A stretch of 64,000 bases of DNA from Fistularia commersonii (Eukaryota; Chordata; Actinopteri; Syngnathiformes; Fistulariidae). Of the stretch, positions 42,611-55,168 are shown one piece after another; the first letter of the stretch is position 1, and every line of letters begins with the position of its first letter. The translations under genes and the position numbers were made by a program. Where the stretch lies: NCBI GenBank assembly GCA_037954325.1, contig JBBMNZ010000009.1, positions 16,925,286-16,989,285 on the forward strand, given 5' to 3'. Under the pieces are notes generated by a model, which was given only the letters and a program-made list of their open reading frames with translations, did no database searches and was not told where the DNA came from.

Positions 42611-43490
42611 TAACTTTCACCAAGTTCCTGCCGTTGCACTGAAACAGAGTGACCCTTCTGCATCTTCAGTTGTTGTTTGTATGTTGCTAACTGTCCGAAA
42701 CCCTCAGAATGGTAATGTCACACTTTCGAAGCTTCAAAACATGACACGACACCGTCTATGAGGCTGCAAACTTTCACTTCCCAGAACTGGACATTGTACA
42801 CCTTTATGTCACACACGGCCAGGGACTCCCACAGTCCAAAAACAATATTTGGGGCTCACTGGAGGCCTTCTATTGTCCAAACTTGATTTATTGTACGTCT
42901 CAAAATGATGCGCGACTGTACGGTCGTGTGTCTTAGATCAGCTGAGCAACTCAGAGACAAATGTAGAAATGAAGTACAACTCCCGCCCCCCTCCTCAGAA
43001 CCCCTAAATCTGGCCGCGGCCCTGCACGTGTCGTTTGGTGGCTCAGCCACTGGAACGCCTGCCGGTAGTGTTACGAAATCATTTCCCCACGATGACAAAT
43101 TCAGTATGTGTGTGCACTTTCATCGTGCGTCTGCAAATCCGGTCACACTGGAGTCAGATGATGGCAGGATCTGGCCGGTAAAGCATTGCTCAACGTATCA
43201 GGGTGGCTTACGGGGGGGGCGAAACCATCGAGGACAATCCCGGAGGAGTTACAAGATAGTGTTGCTACACTAGCACGGCTAGCATACCGCTAAAAATAAG
43301 ATTACTCTGATTTGAACAGTCCGCCTGTCGAGCCTCCTCTTCGACTTTCCGGGGTCTCGACAGAAACGGCCGTCGGGTCGAGTCCTCTGACGGGGAAGCG
43401 AGCAAGGCGTGGGTTGGGAAAGCTAAAAAATACAGGAAGCAGGACGTGGCCAGTGGCACGAAACCGCATGTCCACTTTCTGATCGTCACA
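42610..43490. other. Intergenic stretch, no gene recognised
   Basis: Ordinary composition. The 122-codon plus-strand frame at 42905-43273 shows no family features and overlaps an opposite frame, so I do not call it. Confidence 0.4.
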
Positions 43491-43496
43491 TGTCAG

Positions 43497-44010
43497 CACA
43501 TCAGTGGGTGCATGGGAGTTCGCCCAAGCAGTCTACATGTCCTTTGTAGACCCCGAGAAGGCATTCAACCGTGTCCCTTGTGGAGAAGTTCAAGTATCTC
43601 AGAGTCTTGTTTATGAATGAGGTCAGAATGGAGCGGGAGATTGACAGGCGGATCGGCGTCAGCAGTGTTGAAGACTCTGCATCGATTTAACGGTGTATCT
43701 ACGTTCCCGCGCTGGCCTCTGGCCAGGAGCTGTGGGTAGTGACTGAAGAGCCAGATCACAGATACAAGCGAACGAAATGAGTTTCAGTCCTCCAGGGTGG
43801 GATCACAGCAGAGCCCAGAGCTCCATCCAGAAGAACCAGATGAGGTGGCTCCATCTGGTCACGATGCCTCCTGAACATCGGTGTGCTGGAGGCACCTACC
43901 TCCAGAAGGAGGTCCAGGAGGAAGACCCAGGACACGATGGAACCACAGGGTATGCCTTGGACCTGCTGCCCCCATCATGGATAAATAGCAGGAGATGGAA
44001 CTGAAGAACA
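43497..44010 (+). mobile_element. LINE fragment with internal deletion
   Basis: The RT block 'AWEFAQAVYMSFVDPEKAFN' (43509 on) runs directly into the later block 'EKFKYLRVLFMNE' and 'MEREIDRRIG', then 'NQMRWLHLVTMPPEH', so about 0.3-0.5 kb of the element is missing at about 43580. Confidence 0.8.
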
Positions 44011-44194
44011 GCACGGTATGAGCGTCTGAAGTCCAGAACCTTCTGGTGATTTTGACTTTGACCTTCACGTAGGAATGGCAAGGAAGATGTGTGGTTTTGA
44101 TTGGCAAAAAAAAACCAAGCGAGGCAGATACTGAGGACTGTCTGCTGGAGCAGTGACCTTCGACCTTCAGACAGAGTGTCCTCAGAAATATGAA

Positions 44195-44310
44195 GCATTC
44201 ATTATCTGGCGCTTATCCTGAACTCAGGGTCGCGGGGATGCTGGAGCCTATCCTAGCTGTCATTGGCCGAGAGGCGGGTTCACCCCGGACCGGTCGGTAG
44301 TACACATTAA
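44195..44310. mobile_element. Dispersed repeat
   Basis: The words 'ggcgcttatcctgaactcag', 'ggtcgcggggatgctggagc' and 'ctatcctagctgtcattgg' belong to a very common fish interspersed repeat. A diverged copy is at 54410-54500. Confidence 0.6.
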
Positions 44311-44509
44311 GAGACATACAAGGCAGGGCCACATCGAGAGAGACAACCGGCCCCCCTCATCGTTCACATATCTGGGCAATTTTGGGTCTCCAATTGACCT
44401 TCAGCAGCCCCCAACCTTTCTGTGCCAGAGGCCACTTTATTGCCAGACAGATTATTCCGGGCAAGGGGATTAATTATTAACAAATCACAAATTCGGCGGG
44501 AGCCCAGAG

Positions 44510-44690
44510 CTCTAGTCTAGACTCGAGTCTAGACTCTTGTCGCAGGGAAACAAGCCGTGCAACTAGTCTAGTCTAGACTCTAGTCTCCACAAGGGACACA
44601 AGGGACACTCCACAAGGGGCACTCATAGTCTAGACTCTAGTCTAGACTAGACTCTAGTCGCAGGGAAACAAGCTCGGGGACTAGACGGTC
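44510..44690. repeat. Cluster of 'gtctagac' palindromes
   Basis: The palindromic word 'tctaga' within 'agtctagactctagtctaga' occurs repeatedly in two groups (44511-44585 and 44627-44665), each associated with the word 'cgcagggaaacaagc'. Confidence 0.8.
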
Positions 44691-45429
44691 CCGTCTTGGG
44701 GTGACGGTGATGTCCGAAGTGTGCTCCTTAAGTCCAGTCTACTCCATCATCTTGTTTTTGTTGCGGTCACTGCAGAGAACCCCACCTCACAAAGGTAGGA
44801 TGTTGCAAGGTGCCTGGTCTCTATGTCAGCAAGTCATTTTGAGGGTTGCATGGCTTCACCTTATATTACGCAAGCAGGTGAATCACCTGCTGCTATGAAC
44901 TTGTACTTTAAGCAGCACCCTTGGCATTTTCTTTCTGGATAAAGTCAAGTTCACGAGTGAGGCGCAGGTGGAAGTGGCCATTCTGTTAAAAAAAGTAGGT
45001 CCTCGACGAACATCAGAATTCCGTTCATACAGCACGCCATGACGTGATTTTCGCCGTGAGTCCGAAATCCAATAAAGTGCTGCAGATAAGTACCTACGTC
45101 GCTCATCTATGCTAACATGCTAACACAGTGGTCAAATGACAGAAACTGCCGCAGGTGCTGGAGTTACTGGAACTCGAAAGTACGGAGAGGCAGGTAAGGT
45201 CGGAGAGGTGAATGTCAACGAAGCTATCTTCATCGTGTAGCGCTGTGTCACGATGTATTCGTCCGCTCTGCTTGCATACGAGTTCCCTCGTGAAAATTGT
45301 TTTTCACCTCACATACGGCGTACGTCAAAATGATGGAACAAGACTTTCACAAGAGATCTACGGCAAATGGCGACGTAACTACGAAACGTAGTTTCCGACA
45401 GTCCGGGTCCAAATACCGATCCAGGGCCT

Positions 45430-45580
45430 GATGGTAAGGGACCACATCCGGGTGATCTGGGTCTCCAAAGAACCTCCAGCATGTTTTTGGAGAACACAGG
45501 AGACTCAGCACAGGAACCAGGAACCTTCTTGCTGGAAGGTGGAGTTGCTGACCACTACGCTACCAGCGGTGGCCCGGTAC
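45430..45580 (-). mobile_element. SINE-like dispersed repeat
   Basis: The plus-strand words 'aggaaccttcttgctggaa' and 'ttgctgaccactacgctacc' are the complement of a common fish repeat module with a tRNA-like start ('ggtagcgtagtggtcagcaa'). Related pieces lie at 38780-38960 and 61930-62050. Confidence 0.5.
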
Positions 45581-45589
45581 TCAAATATT

Positions 45590-47900
45590 CCCCTCTTGCT
45601 TGGACAGAACGAAAACATCGTCCCGAGCAAGGGGAAGAAAATCCCCCTCCCCTGCCCGTCTGAACCTTGTGATTCGCAGACGGAAGCTTCCAGATTTGAC
45701 TCTTGAGTTCCTGTTTATTTATTTACTCGTGCATTCATGTTTTCAGTGTTTGCGTGCGGGCGGCGGCGGAGTACAAGTCCCGCTTTTAGGATCCCAGGGA
45801 TGTGAGGATTTCACAGCAGTCAGATGAGGTTCTGCGTTGGGACGACGGCCCCGAACCCACCAGGCGTAAGGAAGGGTCATGTGTGAGCTCAGGAAGAAGA
45901 GAGGCTCTTCATCGCGCAAATGCACCACGTCCACAGATTAAAGATGGGTATCTACGCTCACACAGGAGGCGCTTCATGTCCTTTGACCCCCCCTTGCCCC
46001 GCGGGAGGCCTCAACCTTTCCGGCCGCGACGCGAAATAAAGCTGCCACTGTCCCCGGGAGCCCCTGGGGCGACCGCACATTAAGAATGTTCCTTTACTAA
46101 TCTGGAATCAAACAATTTTAATCCCGAATATTTCAAGTCGGGGGGCGGGGGAAGGTTGTGGCTCAGCCGGCAGAGCAGACGGCACTCCAATCAGGAAGGT
46201 GGGCGTTTGATTACCGCTTCTTCCTGTCTCAAGCCAAAGAAGTGTCCTCAGGCAAGACTCAGAGCCACCGAAGCTACTCAGGGAGGCCCGGTTAGCGCCT
46301 AGCGCTAACCTGTTGCCTGAGGCCCCGACTGATGCGTCGACATTCCGTTTACTTTCCCAGCCATTTTGAAACCGTTCCGCATGCAGACGGCATGCAGACC
46401 ATAAGTAACACAAGATACGCCGTAGTACACGTCAGGACGGTATTTGAAAAAGCGGTACCGCGATGAACAACAACATGCGTAGACAGTCACTGCAAGACTT
46501 CACCTCAACAATGGCGACCCAGAGCGATCCGGAACTACAAGGTGGGGTAGCGACTCCCGGCTTTGACGAAGAAGCATCGAAAGAATTGGTGGACGGGCAC
46601 GAGCAGAGTTTCGGAGCACTCTGGAGTCGGCCGTTGTTGTTCTGATCAATGATCAAGCGACTGCGACCTCGGTGCCTGTTCCCAAAGCCTCGTGAGACGG
46701 AGATGTTTTGCAAATCTTCGAGTGAGCATGAGAACAACCCTTGCTCAAAGCTGGATTGTTTCCTAAAACCAAACCTGAGATGGTCTCCGATTGACCACTG
46801 AGCCAAACAATAAGCAGTAATGGCAAGTTACTAGCTCAGTCTCAATGCTTAACCAGAAAAAAAAGAGCTTCGAAGTATTAAGTAGTCACTAAGTGTTACT
46901 ACAAGCACCAAAATGAATAGTAGTACAATTCATCGGTTAAGGTCTGTGACTGAGTGACTCAATGGTTGTATGTCCTCATATGTATCCCTGTGATGGACAG
47001 CAAGGATAGGCTACTGCGCATAAAAGGTATAGATAATGCACAAATGCCAGATTTGGCCCCATTTCCCAAATTACGAGCTAACTAGTATCCAGCCAGAGCT
47101 GAAATGTCAATGGAGACAAGACAATACAAGAACCCGAGATGTTCTCCTGAAGCATCCAGTTGACCTCGGAGGTCTGATCCTGGTTCCCACCACACACCTG
47201 GAGGCACTCACTCCGTTTGTTCCCCAAGGACGATGATCCAAGGAGCTAAGATCCCGAGGAGAACAGTAGCCTAGATGCTAGCCCTTGTTAGCCAGTAGAT
47301 TGTCCCTTCTTGTTTGTCCAGGAATGTTATCTTGCTCACCTACGCTCTCTGCAAACCACTATCTGGGCGGTATCTTGAGCAAACAAGTTATTTTCCTGTG
47401 CCCACGAGATGGATCATACCGCTCCTACAGGGGATTTTTCAGCGCACAACAGCATCTTGAAGGCGATTTACCTTTTCAGGTGAGATCATCATTCTATCTA
47501 ATATCGTATTATCAACCCTGTTGAATTGAAAACCGACTTGAAAACCTGATGACCTGCCTGTCTGTTTTATGCAGGACTTCAGCAGTTGAGACAGAGGTTG
47601 TACTCGGTGTGCATTTTTGGCTGTAAATCCACAGAGCAGCTGCTGTGACATCTTGTCCGGCCCCGGCCCCGCCTCGGGGGGGGGATTTTGAAAATACCCC
47701 GAGGTTGACTCATTCTCAGTGAGCCTTCGGCCTCCAGAGTAGGAACCGCTCGAGGCCATCGATCAAACTGATAGGATCCTGACCTTCCGGTGACATCCTG
47801 AACGCGGGACGGGTGTCAGGGACAGTTGGCGAGACACTTGGCGAGGGCTTGACTGAATGACTCGGCGGGGATGAAAACCCGATCATCCTACTCGAGGCGG
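45590..47900. other. Intergenic stretch with small repeats
   Basis: A tRNA/SINE-like piece lies at 46155-46230 ('gtggctcagccggcagagca', 'ggtgggcgtttgattacc') and a dispersed repeat at 46940-47020 ('ccctgtgatggacagca'). No exon or intact gene is seen. Confidence 0.4.
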
Positions 47901-49115
47901 CTAATCGGTTTTTAATAAGGTGCAAAGACAAAATAGTAACCGAACATAGAAACTAAAATCCCCAAACCAACCACCCTGACCCTGACAAGAAACAGAACCA
48001 CAGATCCAAGGCATGACAACAAGAAAACCGACAAACCAGTTCGAACCGACCCTGACCAAGGGATACATGTCCTCATAGTGCAACTGGGGAGGCGTGAAGA
48101 CAATGACGGTACCCTTTGCTCAAACAGCACTGGGACACTGGAGGCTCCCCCATCCCCTCCAATGTGAGGTGCAGACATCTCCTCCGTTGATGGCGCAGGG
48201 TGGGAGGAGGAGGTCCTGAGGGGGGCGACTTTGAGGATGAAATTGAAGGCTTGGATGGGACTCGACCCATGGAATTAAAGGGTTGACGGCAGGTGGCCGG
48301 TCGGCACGACGCCGAAAGACTCAGCGAAAGGATAGGGTGTCATGGCTATCTCGGTTTTCCTCTGAAGCTCAAGTGCAAAGGACATGACAAGAGCAATGGA
48401 CAAGAACATGAGAACCAAGGAACCAACCAACCAGTTCAAACCAACCCTGACTAAGGGATACACAGAACATATCTACTCCGCACTGGAATGGGGTACAGGT
48501 GAATGAACTGTCATGATGGTACCCTCCCAGACAAAAAGCACCGGGACGCTGATGGTACTCCAGTGTCTTCTAATGTCAGGTGCGGGCATCTCCGCCGCCG
48601 ATGACACGGGACGGGAGGAGGAGGTCCTGGGGACAGAAATACCGGGGAGACAGCTCGGGCTTGAAGCCGGGATGCTCCAAGAACTCGGCCAATGGACTTG
48701 AAGGGTTGGCAGGGGGCAGCTCAGCCAACAGGACACTTGAGGACTCGGAGGAGGGCTAGGAGTGAGCAAAATCTGCTGCTTGTTTCTGAATTTTGGCCCA
48801 CATATGGTTCACTTGGGAGGCCAAGGCTATCTACCGGGAGGCGGGGCCGTTAGCGCAGCACCGTAGGACTCAGCAGAAGTGAAATATCCTGCCACTCTTT
48901 GAATTTGGGCCTGCAGAAGATCATGGCTTCCCGGGCTTCCCTCTGAAGCAACTCCAGGGACAATAACCTGTCGGCTGGGTCGGCAGGACACGAGAACAAG
49001 GGAGCAAGTCATCTGGGGAACAAGAAAAAAACAGTCGGAACCCACCCTGACTAAGGGATACGCAGAACGTACATCCTCGACACTGGAATCGGGAGCAGGT
49101 GGAGCCAATCAAGAA
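47900..49115 (-). repeat. Three-copy tandem repeat, 0.4-0.6 kb unit
   Basis: On the plus strand each unit ends in 'accctgactaagggatac' (48048-48065, 48445-48462, 49042-49059). This is followed by 'ctcctcgcactggaat'-like sequence and, in units 1 and 2, by 'ggtaccctcccagacaaa' or equivalent and 'caccgggacgctg'. On the minus strand each unit opens with a frame reading YPLVRVG. It resembles a degenerate retroelement end that was tandemly duplicated; no intact gene is present. Confidence 0.7.
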
Positions 49116-50244
49116 CATACCGAGGAGAGGGAAACAGGTGTAGGCGGGCAACGAACTCTCCTGACCCCCACAGTAAGGCGTAGTACTCGACTACTTACAG
49201 TCATACTAGGTATCTGGTGTTTAAATTGTCCCTTATTTCTTTCGGATATATGTTGGAGTCATCTATCTCTGCATCAGACTAGAAGAACCAGCCACTTCTC
49301 TCACTAAATATGAATGTTTTGGTCGATTACACATTTCCTGCCAATTTTTAGGGCTCGCATTAGGACAGCAGGATGAGCCGCCAAGCCCCCCCACCCCTCC
49401 TAATCCAACTCCACCAAAGAAAACATCTAAATTCTCATCCAAGAGGACTACTCCAGTACCGGTATCATCATGCCAAAACTTTATGGACTCTGGCATGTCA
49501 ACCAAATCTTGCCTTTCCTTTGCTCTCCCTTCTTCCGACCTCGCCTTGCTACTCTCCTTCATGGACCAACTGTAGTCAAATTGTCAACCGGTGCAGATGA
49601 ACTACCTTCCGTGCACCGGTGGCGTTTCTTGGCTCACTGGTTGCCTGATCCGCTAAGGAAGTCATAGGTCACTTCTCCATCGATCCATCAAGGGATTCGA
49701 ACACCTTGTCCTTGCAAGCTTTTTTAATGACAGGGTGAATGTTTGTCCGTCTCTACGTGACGTGGGAATGTAAGGGTGAATGTCCATGTGTCCCTATAGT
49801 ACTTTATTGACCCCTTTATTGAGGGTGAAGGGTTGCCTGACTTGTATGACTTGCCATTGGGTGTTTTCTCTCATTAGCCAACCGTCGCGCGACCGTCCAA
49901 CCGATGTCATGACGCATGAACATGAAAACCTGCAGACCAGCGCCACTCGCACACACACGTGGCCCTGCTAGAAATCAGAAACCGCGGCGGGGGCCGTTTG
50001 ATCCACGCTTAGCGCCCATGACTCAGCACACAAGCGCCGGGCACGTACGTAGAAAAGGAGGGGGGACGAAGAGTCGGGGGCCGGGGAGTCGGTCTTTTTT
50101 TTTTCCCTAAGTGATTTCAGCTGCAGGTCGGAGACTGGATGAGCTCCATGTCGGGGATCATACATGACGGGAACATGTCGTTACATAACGGACAGCGGAA
50201 TTCAGCCCCAAACACAAAGGGATTGATAATTGCTGTTAAATCCA

Positions 50245-50279
<35 letters not shown>

Positions 50280-50790
50280 GCGCTTGACACGGGGGCGTCA
50301 GGAATAAAACATCGTGTTCTCGTCTCAATTGTTTTTCTGTTTCGACACTGCTAATTTCCATTTTTATATTTTTTTTTTTTTCCACTTCACAATGAAACCC
50401 AACTCGTTCTTTTCTTTTACTCGCCGTCACAGTGAATAGCAACGCGGCTTTTGTCAGCTGATAGATAATAAATATAGATGAAATTAAGTGTTTTTGCAAC
50501 CTTTCTTGAGCAACGGCGCATTTTGTTTCATAAAAAAAAAAAAAAACCTGCGGCACACCACCGGCTAAAAATACAACAAAATGACACTCCGGCCAAATGC
50601 AGAATCATACGCCGGCGAGAATTCAAGAAATCCACGCAACAAGCGCAGTGTTTGTCGCGGTCATGCATGAAAAGTATCATGGAAATTGCGCCTTCTGGCA
50701 TCTCCAACCAAGAGTCGTGCACGTCCACTAATATCTGTTGACGAACATGTTGGCGGACGTGTCATCAAGACGTCTGGCAATTGTGGGAGT
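49115..50790. other. Intergenic stretch
   Basis: A CA run lies at 50249-50276 and short poly(T)/(A) runs near 50370 and 50530. 49727-49770 carries two isolated units like the 36-38 kb minisatellite ('aatgacagggtgaatgtttg'). No gene is seen. Confidence 0.45.
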
Positions 50791-50794
50791 CAGG

Positions 50795-51905
50795 AGTGGG
50801 GGTTTAGCTGTTAGCGTAGCACGCTCCCGTCATCTTAAAGGGAACCCGCCCGGGTTAATGCGTCCATCCGCCGTCCCTTGCTTAACCGGAGTCGGGTTAC
50901 GGGGGCAGCAGCCGAAGCAGCGAGGTCTAGACCCCCCTCTCCGCCACCGCGTGGTCTAGATCCATTCCCGAGACAGCCTGGAGACGTAGTCTCTCCAGCG
51001 TCTCCTCCCAGATGGACATACCCGGAATACATCAAGGAGGCATCCTGACCAGAAGCCCGAGCCACCTCTGTGGACTCCTCTGTATGCTCTACTCCGAGCT
51101 CCTACCGGATGACCCAGCTTCTCACCCTCTCTCTAAGGGAGAGTCCGGCCACCCCGCGGTGGAAACTTCTGCTTGTATCCGCGATCTATCCACGGCTCGT
51201 GGCCACAGGTGAGGGTCAACCGGTAAATTAAGAGCCGAGCCAAAGGGCGAAGCTCCGTCTTCACCCTGACAGAGTCCGGATTGCCGCAGACGCCGCACTA
51301 TCCACCCGTCCATCTCCCGCTCTATCCTTCCCTCGCTCGTGAACGAAACCCCAAGATACTCCACCTCCTCCACTCGGGGCGGGACCTCTTACCCGACCCG
51401 GAGTGGACATTCTACCCGGTTGAGCGGCGCTTTCTCGGATTTGGAGGCGCCGAGGTCACGGACCCATGACGCCGACATCGGCCGCAAAAAGCAGAGACTC
51501 GACCCTAGAGCCAACAAACCCGATCCCCTGGACGCCCTGGCTGCACCTTGAAACTCTGTCCATAAAAGTTATGAAGAGAATCGGAGACAAAGAGCAGCCC
51601 TGGCAGAGTCCAACTCCCATAGGAAACAGGGACGACTTACGACAATGCGGACCAACCTCCGACACCGAGGGGACGGTACAACGGGGTTCGGTACCTTGTA
51701 CTCCCGGAGCACCCCCCCACAGGATTGCCCACGGGACACGGTCTAATGCCTTCTCCAGATCCACAAAGCACATGTAGACTGTTTGGGAAAACTCCCATGC
51801 CCCCTCGAGGACCAAGCCGAGGGTGTAGGGCCGGTCCACTGTTCCACAGCCAGGATGAAAACCACGCTGCTCCTCCTGGAAGCTAAACGACCCAGCGGAC
51901 GGTCT
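50795..51905 (-). mobile_element. Decayed LINE, RT and 3' part
   Basis: Minus-strand RT words are 'TLGLVLEGAWEFSQ', 'VYMCFVDLEKALDRVP', 'GLCQGCSLSPILFITFMDR' and 'EEVEYLGVSFTSEGRIERE'. It is the same LINE group as 12290-14180 and 43497-44010. In the usual RT active-site position it reads 'LLFAADVG' instead of 'FADD', so it is inactive. Confidence 0.85.
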
Positions 51906-51909
51906 TCAG

Positions 51910-51954
51910 CATACTAGCATAAATATGCTTTGCTGTTTGTCTCATACTAGAATG

Positions 51955-51985
<31 letters not shown>

Positions 51986-54920
51986 GCACAAAGAATTATT
52001 TCTTTAAAAATCGCATTTTAAAACACATTTTAACCCCCATTGTTTTGCTAGCGCAACGCATGCTGGGCTGATAACGTATGGAGGTCGCTTGTGTTAACTT
52101 TGGCTTCCCGCTAGTGTTAGCTTTGGCTCGGTACCGTTTATATGCTAATATAAACTGGTTTGTGCTGCTTTCAGGTGCAATTTCCATTCCAAGGGAAACA
52201 AAGGGACTGATGCTAGGCTACACAGCTGTCCAAGGGACAAGAAGAGGAGAAAGGGTTTGGAAGTTGCTTGTGGGCATACACAACTTCCTAAGAATCTGCG
52301 GCGGTGTTCTCGACGCTTCTCTCCGAATGCATTTGGGCAAGCTAGGCTAAGAGCTCACAGGCGCAGCTAGTTTTAAGAAGACGCTAAAGCCGAACGTCGT
52401 GGCTGCAGTTTGCTTTCACAAGCTACTGCAGACGTAGTCTCGGATGACCAAAGAGCGAGAGGAAGCTCATGATCACAGAGATTCGGAAGTCTACAGCAAA
52501 CAGCCGAGGACAAACAGCGGAGCTCCTTACAAGAGATGCTCTCTCTCTGTTAGCATAGCAACGCCGCTTCTTGTCTTTTAGCATCTCGGTCCGTCTCCGT
52601 TTTTCAAGCTCATCTGGACTTCTGTCTTCAGCGTTTTCCTCCTGGCTCGAATCTCTCTCGGGTCCAAACGGGAAGGGTTGCACAGACCAGGGTCAACCTT
52701 TTTTACAGTTTTAGCCAAACTAAGATATGTTGAGAGATTTGATTTTTATGTAGCGGGTACATATATCGACCCGATCCGTCTTAGAAACAGGGGGTGCCTT
52801 AAAGTGTGAGGTGGCTATCTTCAGTCTTAGCACCGTTGTAGCTCCTAGTCTTGGGTTCACAGCGATTTCAAACATGTTTGATATTCTTTTGCAGTGACGT
52901 TACACAACCAGCAACCAACAGATGAGCTGTGACTAAACCGGAAACAGGAAACCCGGAAGACGAGCAAGTAATTGCGGAAGATACGGTATTTGTCGGCGGT
53001 ATGGATGAAGGGTAACGGCGAGGATCAGTGTTTAGTTGTCTACTTTTGAGTAGAAAACTCTAAAAACTAGTCTTCAGATGTGAGCTGATGGGAGATGATC
53101 CTTTCCCACAAGTCTTTTCAAAGTCTTCAGATCTTTGGGGGGGCTTTTTTGGGCCGAGCATCTCCTTTACAAAAGCTTCGTGGGGAAGCAGTGTGACTTT
53201 TTGATTTGGCTAGGAGTGAAGCTACTTGCTAGCTAGCGCCCCTTCAGCTCTGTGGATCTTCTCATTAATGTCAGACAAAACAGTCTACCTTTAGTTGTAT
53301 TTCCTCCGGCTCGCCGTCTTTGCGTCCAATCATACCAGAGCTTTATAATGGCTAATTGTAAAAAAAAAAAAAAAAAAAAAACAACGACATGACAGTTGGA
53401 TCATCTTCCATGCTAGCACAATGGCTGAAAAGCACTGGATAAATGAATTGAATGGTTAACTAAACCTATTAGAAAAATGCAAAAACGCGTTTTGAAACTG
53501 AATAAAACATCAATGTGGTTATTTTCAAAGATGCGATTCGTTGTCGTGACAAGACGCGGCAGAAATCAAAGCAACCACTTTGTTCTAGAATGAACAGTCT
53601 AGAAAAAGAAAGAATGAATGGAAATATGTTTTCGTTAAAACACAGCTATCCGCGGAGGAGGTACGATCCTCAACAGACGCCGCGCTAAACCCCGTTAAAC
53701 ATTTAATCTGGCCTTTCTCCTCCCTCATAATGTTGATTAAATAAATACGACCACGCCGATTAGCCGTAGCACGCTAGCGTACCGCGGATGAGGTAATGTA
53801 TATATCACCGCGTACCATCGGAGGGGGTCACGTTACGCGCCGCCACAGACCGTACGACCTCAACACGAGCGTGGCCGGGTCGTGACTCCCGGGTGAGCCG
53901 GCACCGACTTGATTCGATTAAAAAACAAAAACAACCGACAGATTTCTCCGGCGATATAGAGAGAGGAATCTAATTAAAAGCTGCCTCCGAGGCGCCGAGC
54001 GGAGACGGCCCCGACTTTGACGCCGGGGCGTCTTTGCACGCTCGGGAACGACACATCCGCCGTTATATAAGCGCTGTCACGCGGACATATACGGGAAACG
54101 GCGGATTTCGCAGCCGGGCCGGGAAATGAAAGCTCCCGAGCGCGGTTTTGAACTTTTCAGAAAACCTCAGGAGTCGATTTAATCAAACGCTTGAGGCGAT
54201 AGCCAGCTGCAAGGGGCAGGTCTGTTTTACTTAGAAGCTCAAAGAAAAATAAGATTATTGGATGATTAGAAAAAAAAAAAATTCTGTTATTCAATTGAGC
54301 AGAAACTTTAACCCGTGATTTTGAGTTAATTTTCAATTCGCCTGTCAAATATCGGACGATGTTAAGCCTTGTTTTGGCACATTCGGGTCTATTTTTAATG
54401 CACTCATTCATCATTTATTCTGCTTATTCTGCACTCAGGGTTGGCGAGAGCCTATTCTAGCCGTCATTGGACCGCTTCCCGAACCGTACCACATTTCAAG
54501 CCGCCATTCGTCCGTTATTGAGAGACATTCAACCAGCCGCTATTAACTGCGCTGCCTCCAAACCGCACACACTCGCTGTTCAGCTTCACGGCTTTTTTTT
54601 TTGCACAAGTGGACCTCAAAATGCATGGAAATACACACACATTTAAAATCCACCTACTTGCACTTTACAATGTTTTATATGGAGATGTTGGAAGGATGAT
54701 GGCCGTGCAAACGAAAGTTTCGTGCTGTGCACGCCTTTTGTGATATTCATGTGTCACATAGACGCAAAACCATTCACTCTTTCATTTGCATACATGTAAC
54801 AATATGTTTTTGCATGTTTTTGTGAGTGAAAATATGTTTGTACCTTTTTTTCTGACTTTGATTGCTTAATCTTTATTTTTTATAAATGCCTGTGCCTTGA
54901 GTGTAGTGTAAAGATGGTGT
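51910..54920. other. Intergenic stretch upstream of the astacin gene
   Basis: About 3 kb with poly(A) runs near 51962 and 53360, and a dispersed repeat at 54410-54500. One minus-strand open frame (52423-52683) is listed separately. CpG-rich DNA at 53640-54150 has no exon I can support. Confidence 0.45.
52423..52683 (-). other. Unassigned open frame with possible donor
   Basis: The frame reads MQPFPFGPERDSSQEENAED, then PDELEKRRRTEMLKDKKRR and CYANRERASL. The last is followed by a good donor (CTT|GTAAGG at about 52530). It is highly charged and reads like coding sequence, but I recognise no family and no partner exon. Confidence 0.2.
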
Positions 54921-54927
54921 GGAAGTT

Positions 54928-54935
54928 TATAAAAG
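54928..54935 (+). promoter_or_regulatory. TATA box of the astacin gene
   Basis: TATAAAAG, a full consensus, lies 177 bp upstream of the ATG at 55105. A YY1-like 'aaaatggcgg' follows at about 54979 and an inverted CCAAT ('attgg') at about 55056. Confidence 0.55.
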
Positions 54936-55104
54936 CTTGAGAAACATTTGTAGGCTGATTAGTGACAGAAAAGACTCACAAAATGGCGGCGGCGGCTTGG
55001 CGCGCGTAGCCAGGGGGCGTGGCTTAGCGTCCGATAAAGGAGACCACAGCTGATTGGATTCCGGCGTAACGAGGAATACATGTATCTCCGTTGGCTGTAG
55101 CAAC

Positions 55105-55168
55105 ATGCGGTTGCAGCTGTTTCTCCCGCTTCTCTTCGCATTTTTTATCACGGGAAACCATGGCAATG
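55105..55168 (+). CDS. Astacin exon 1 (signal peptide)
   Basis: ATG at 55105, 21 codons plus one base, donor AATG|GTAAGA. The strongly hydrophobic LQLFLPLLFAFFITG core fits a signal peptide. It was chosen because it is the only upstream ATG exon in the right phase with a TATA box behind it. Confidence 0.8.

Noticed and set aside
44701..44960. Possible small gene or RNA in a unique-looking segment
   Set aside because: A 65-codon frame without splice sites, family features or compensating structure; nothing to support it.
46155..46230. Possible functional tRNA gene
   Set aside because: A-box and B-box-like words are present but the cloverleaf arms do not pair by eye; more likely a tRNA-derived SINE piece.
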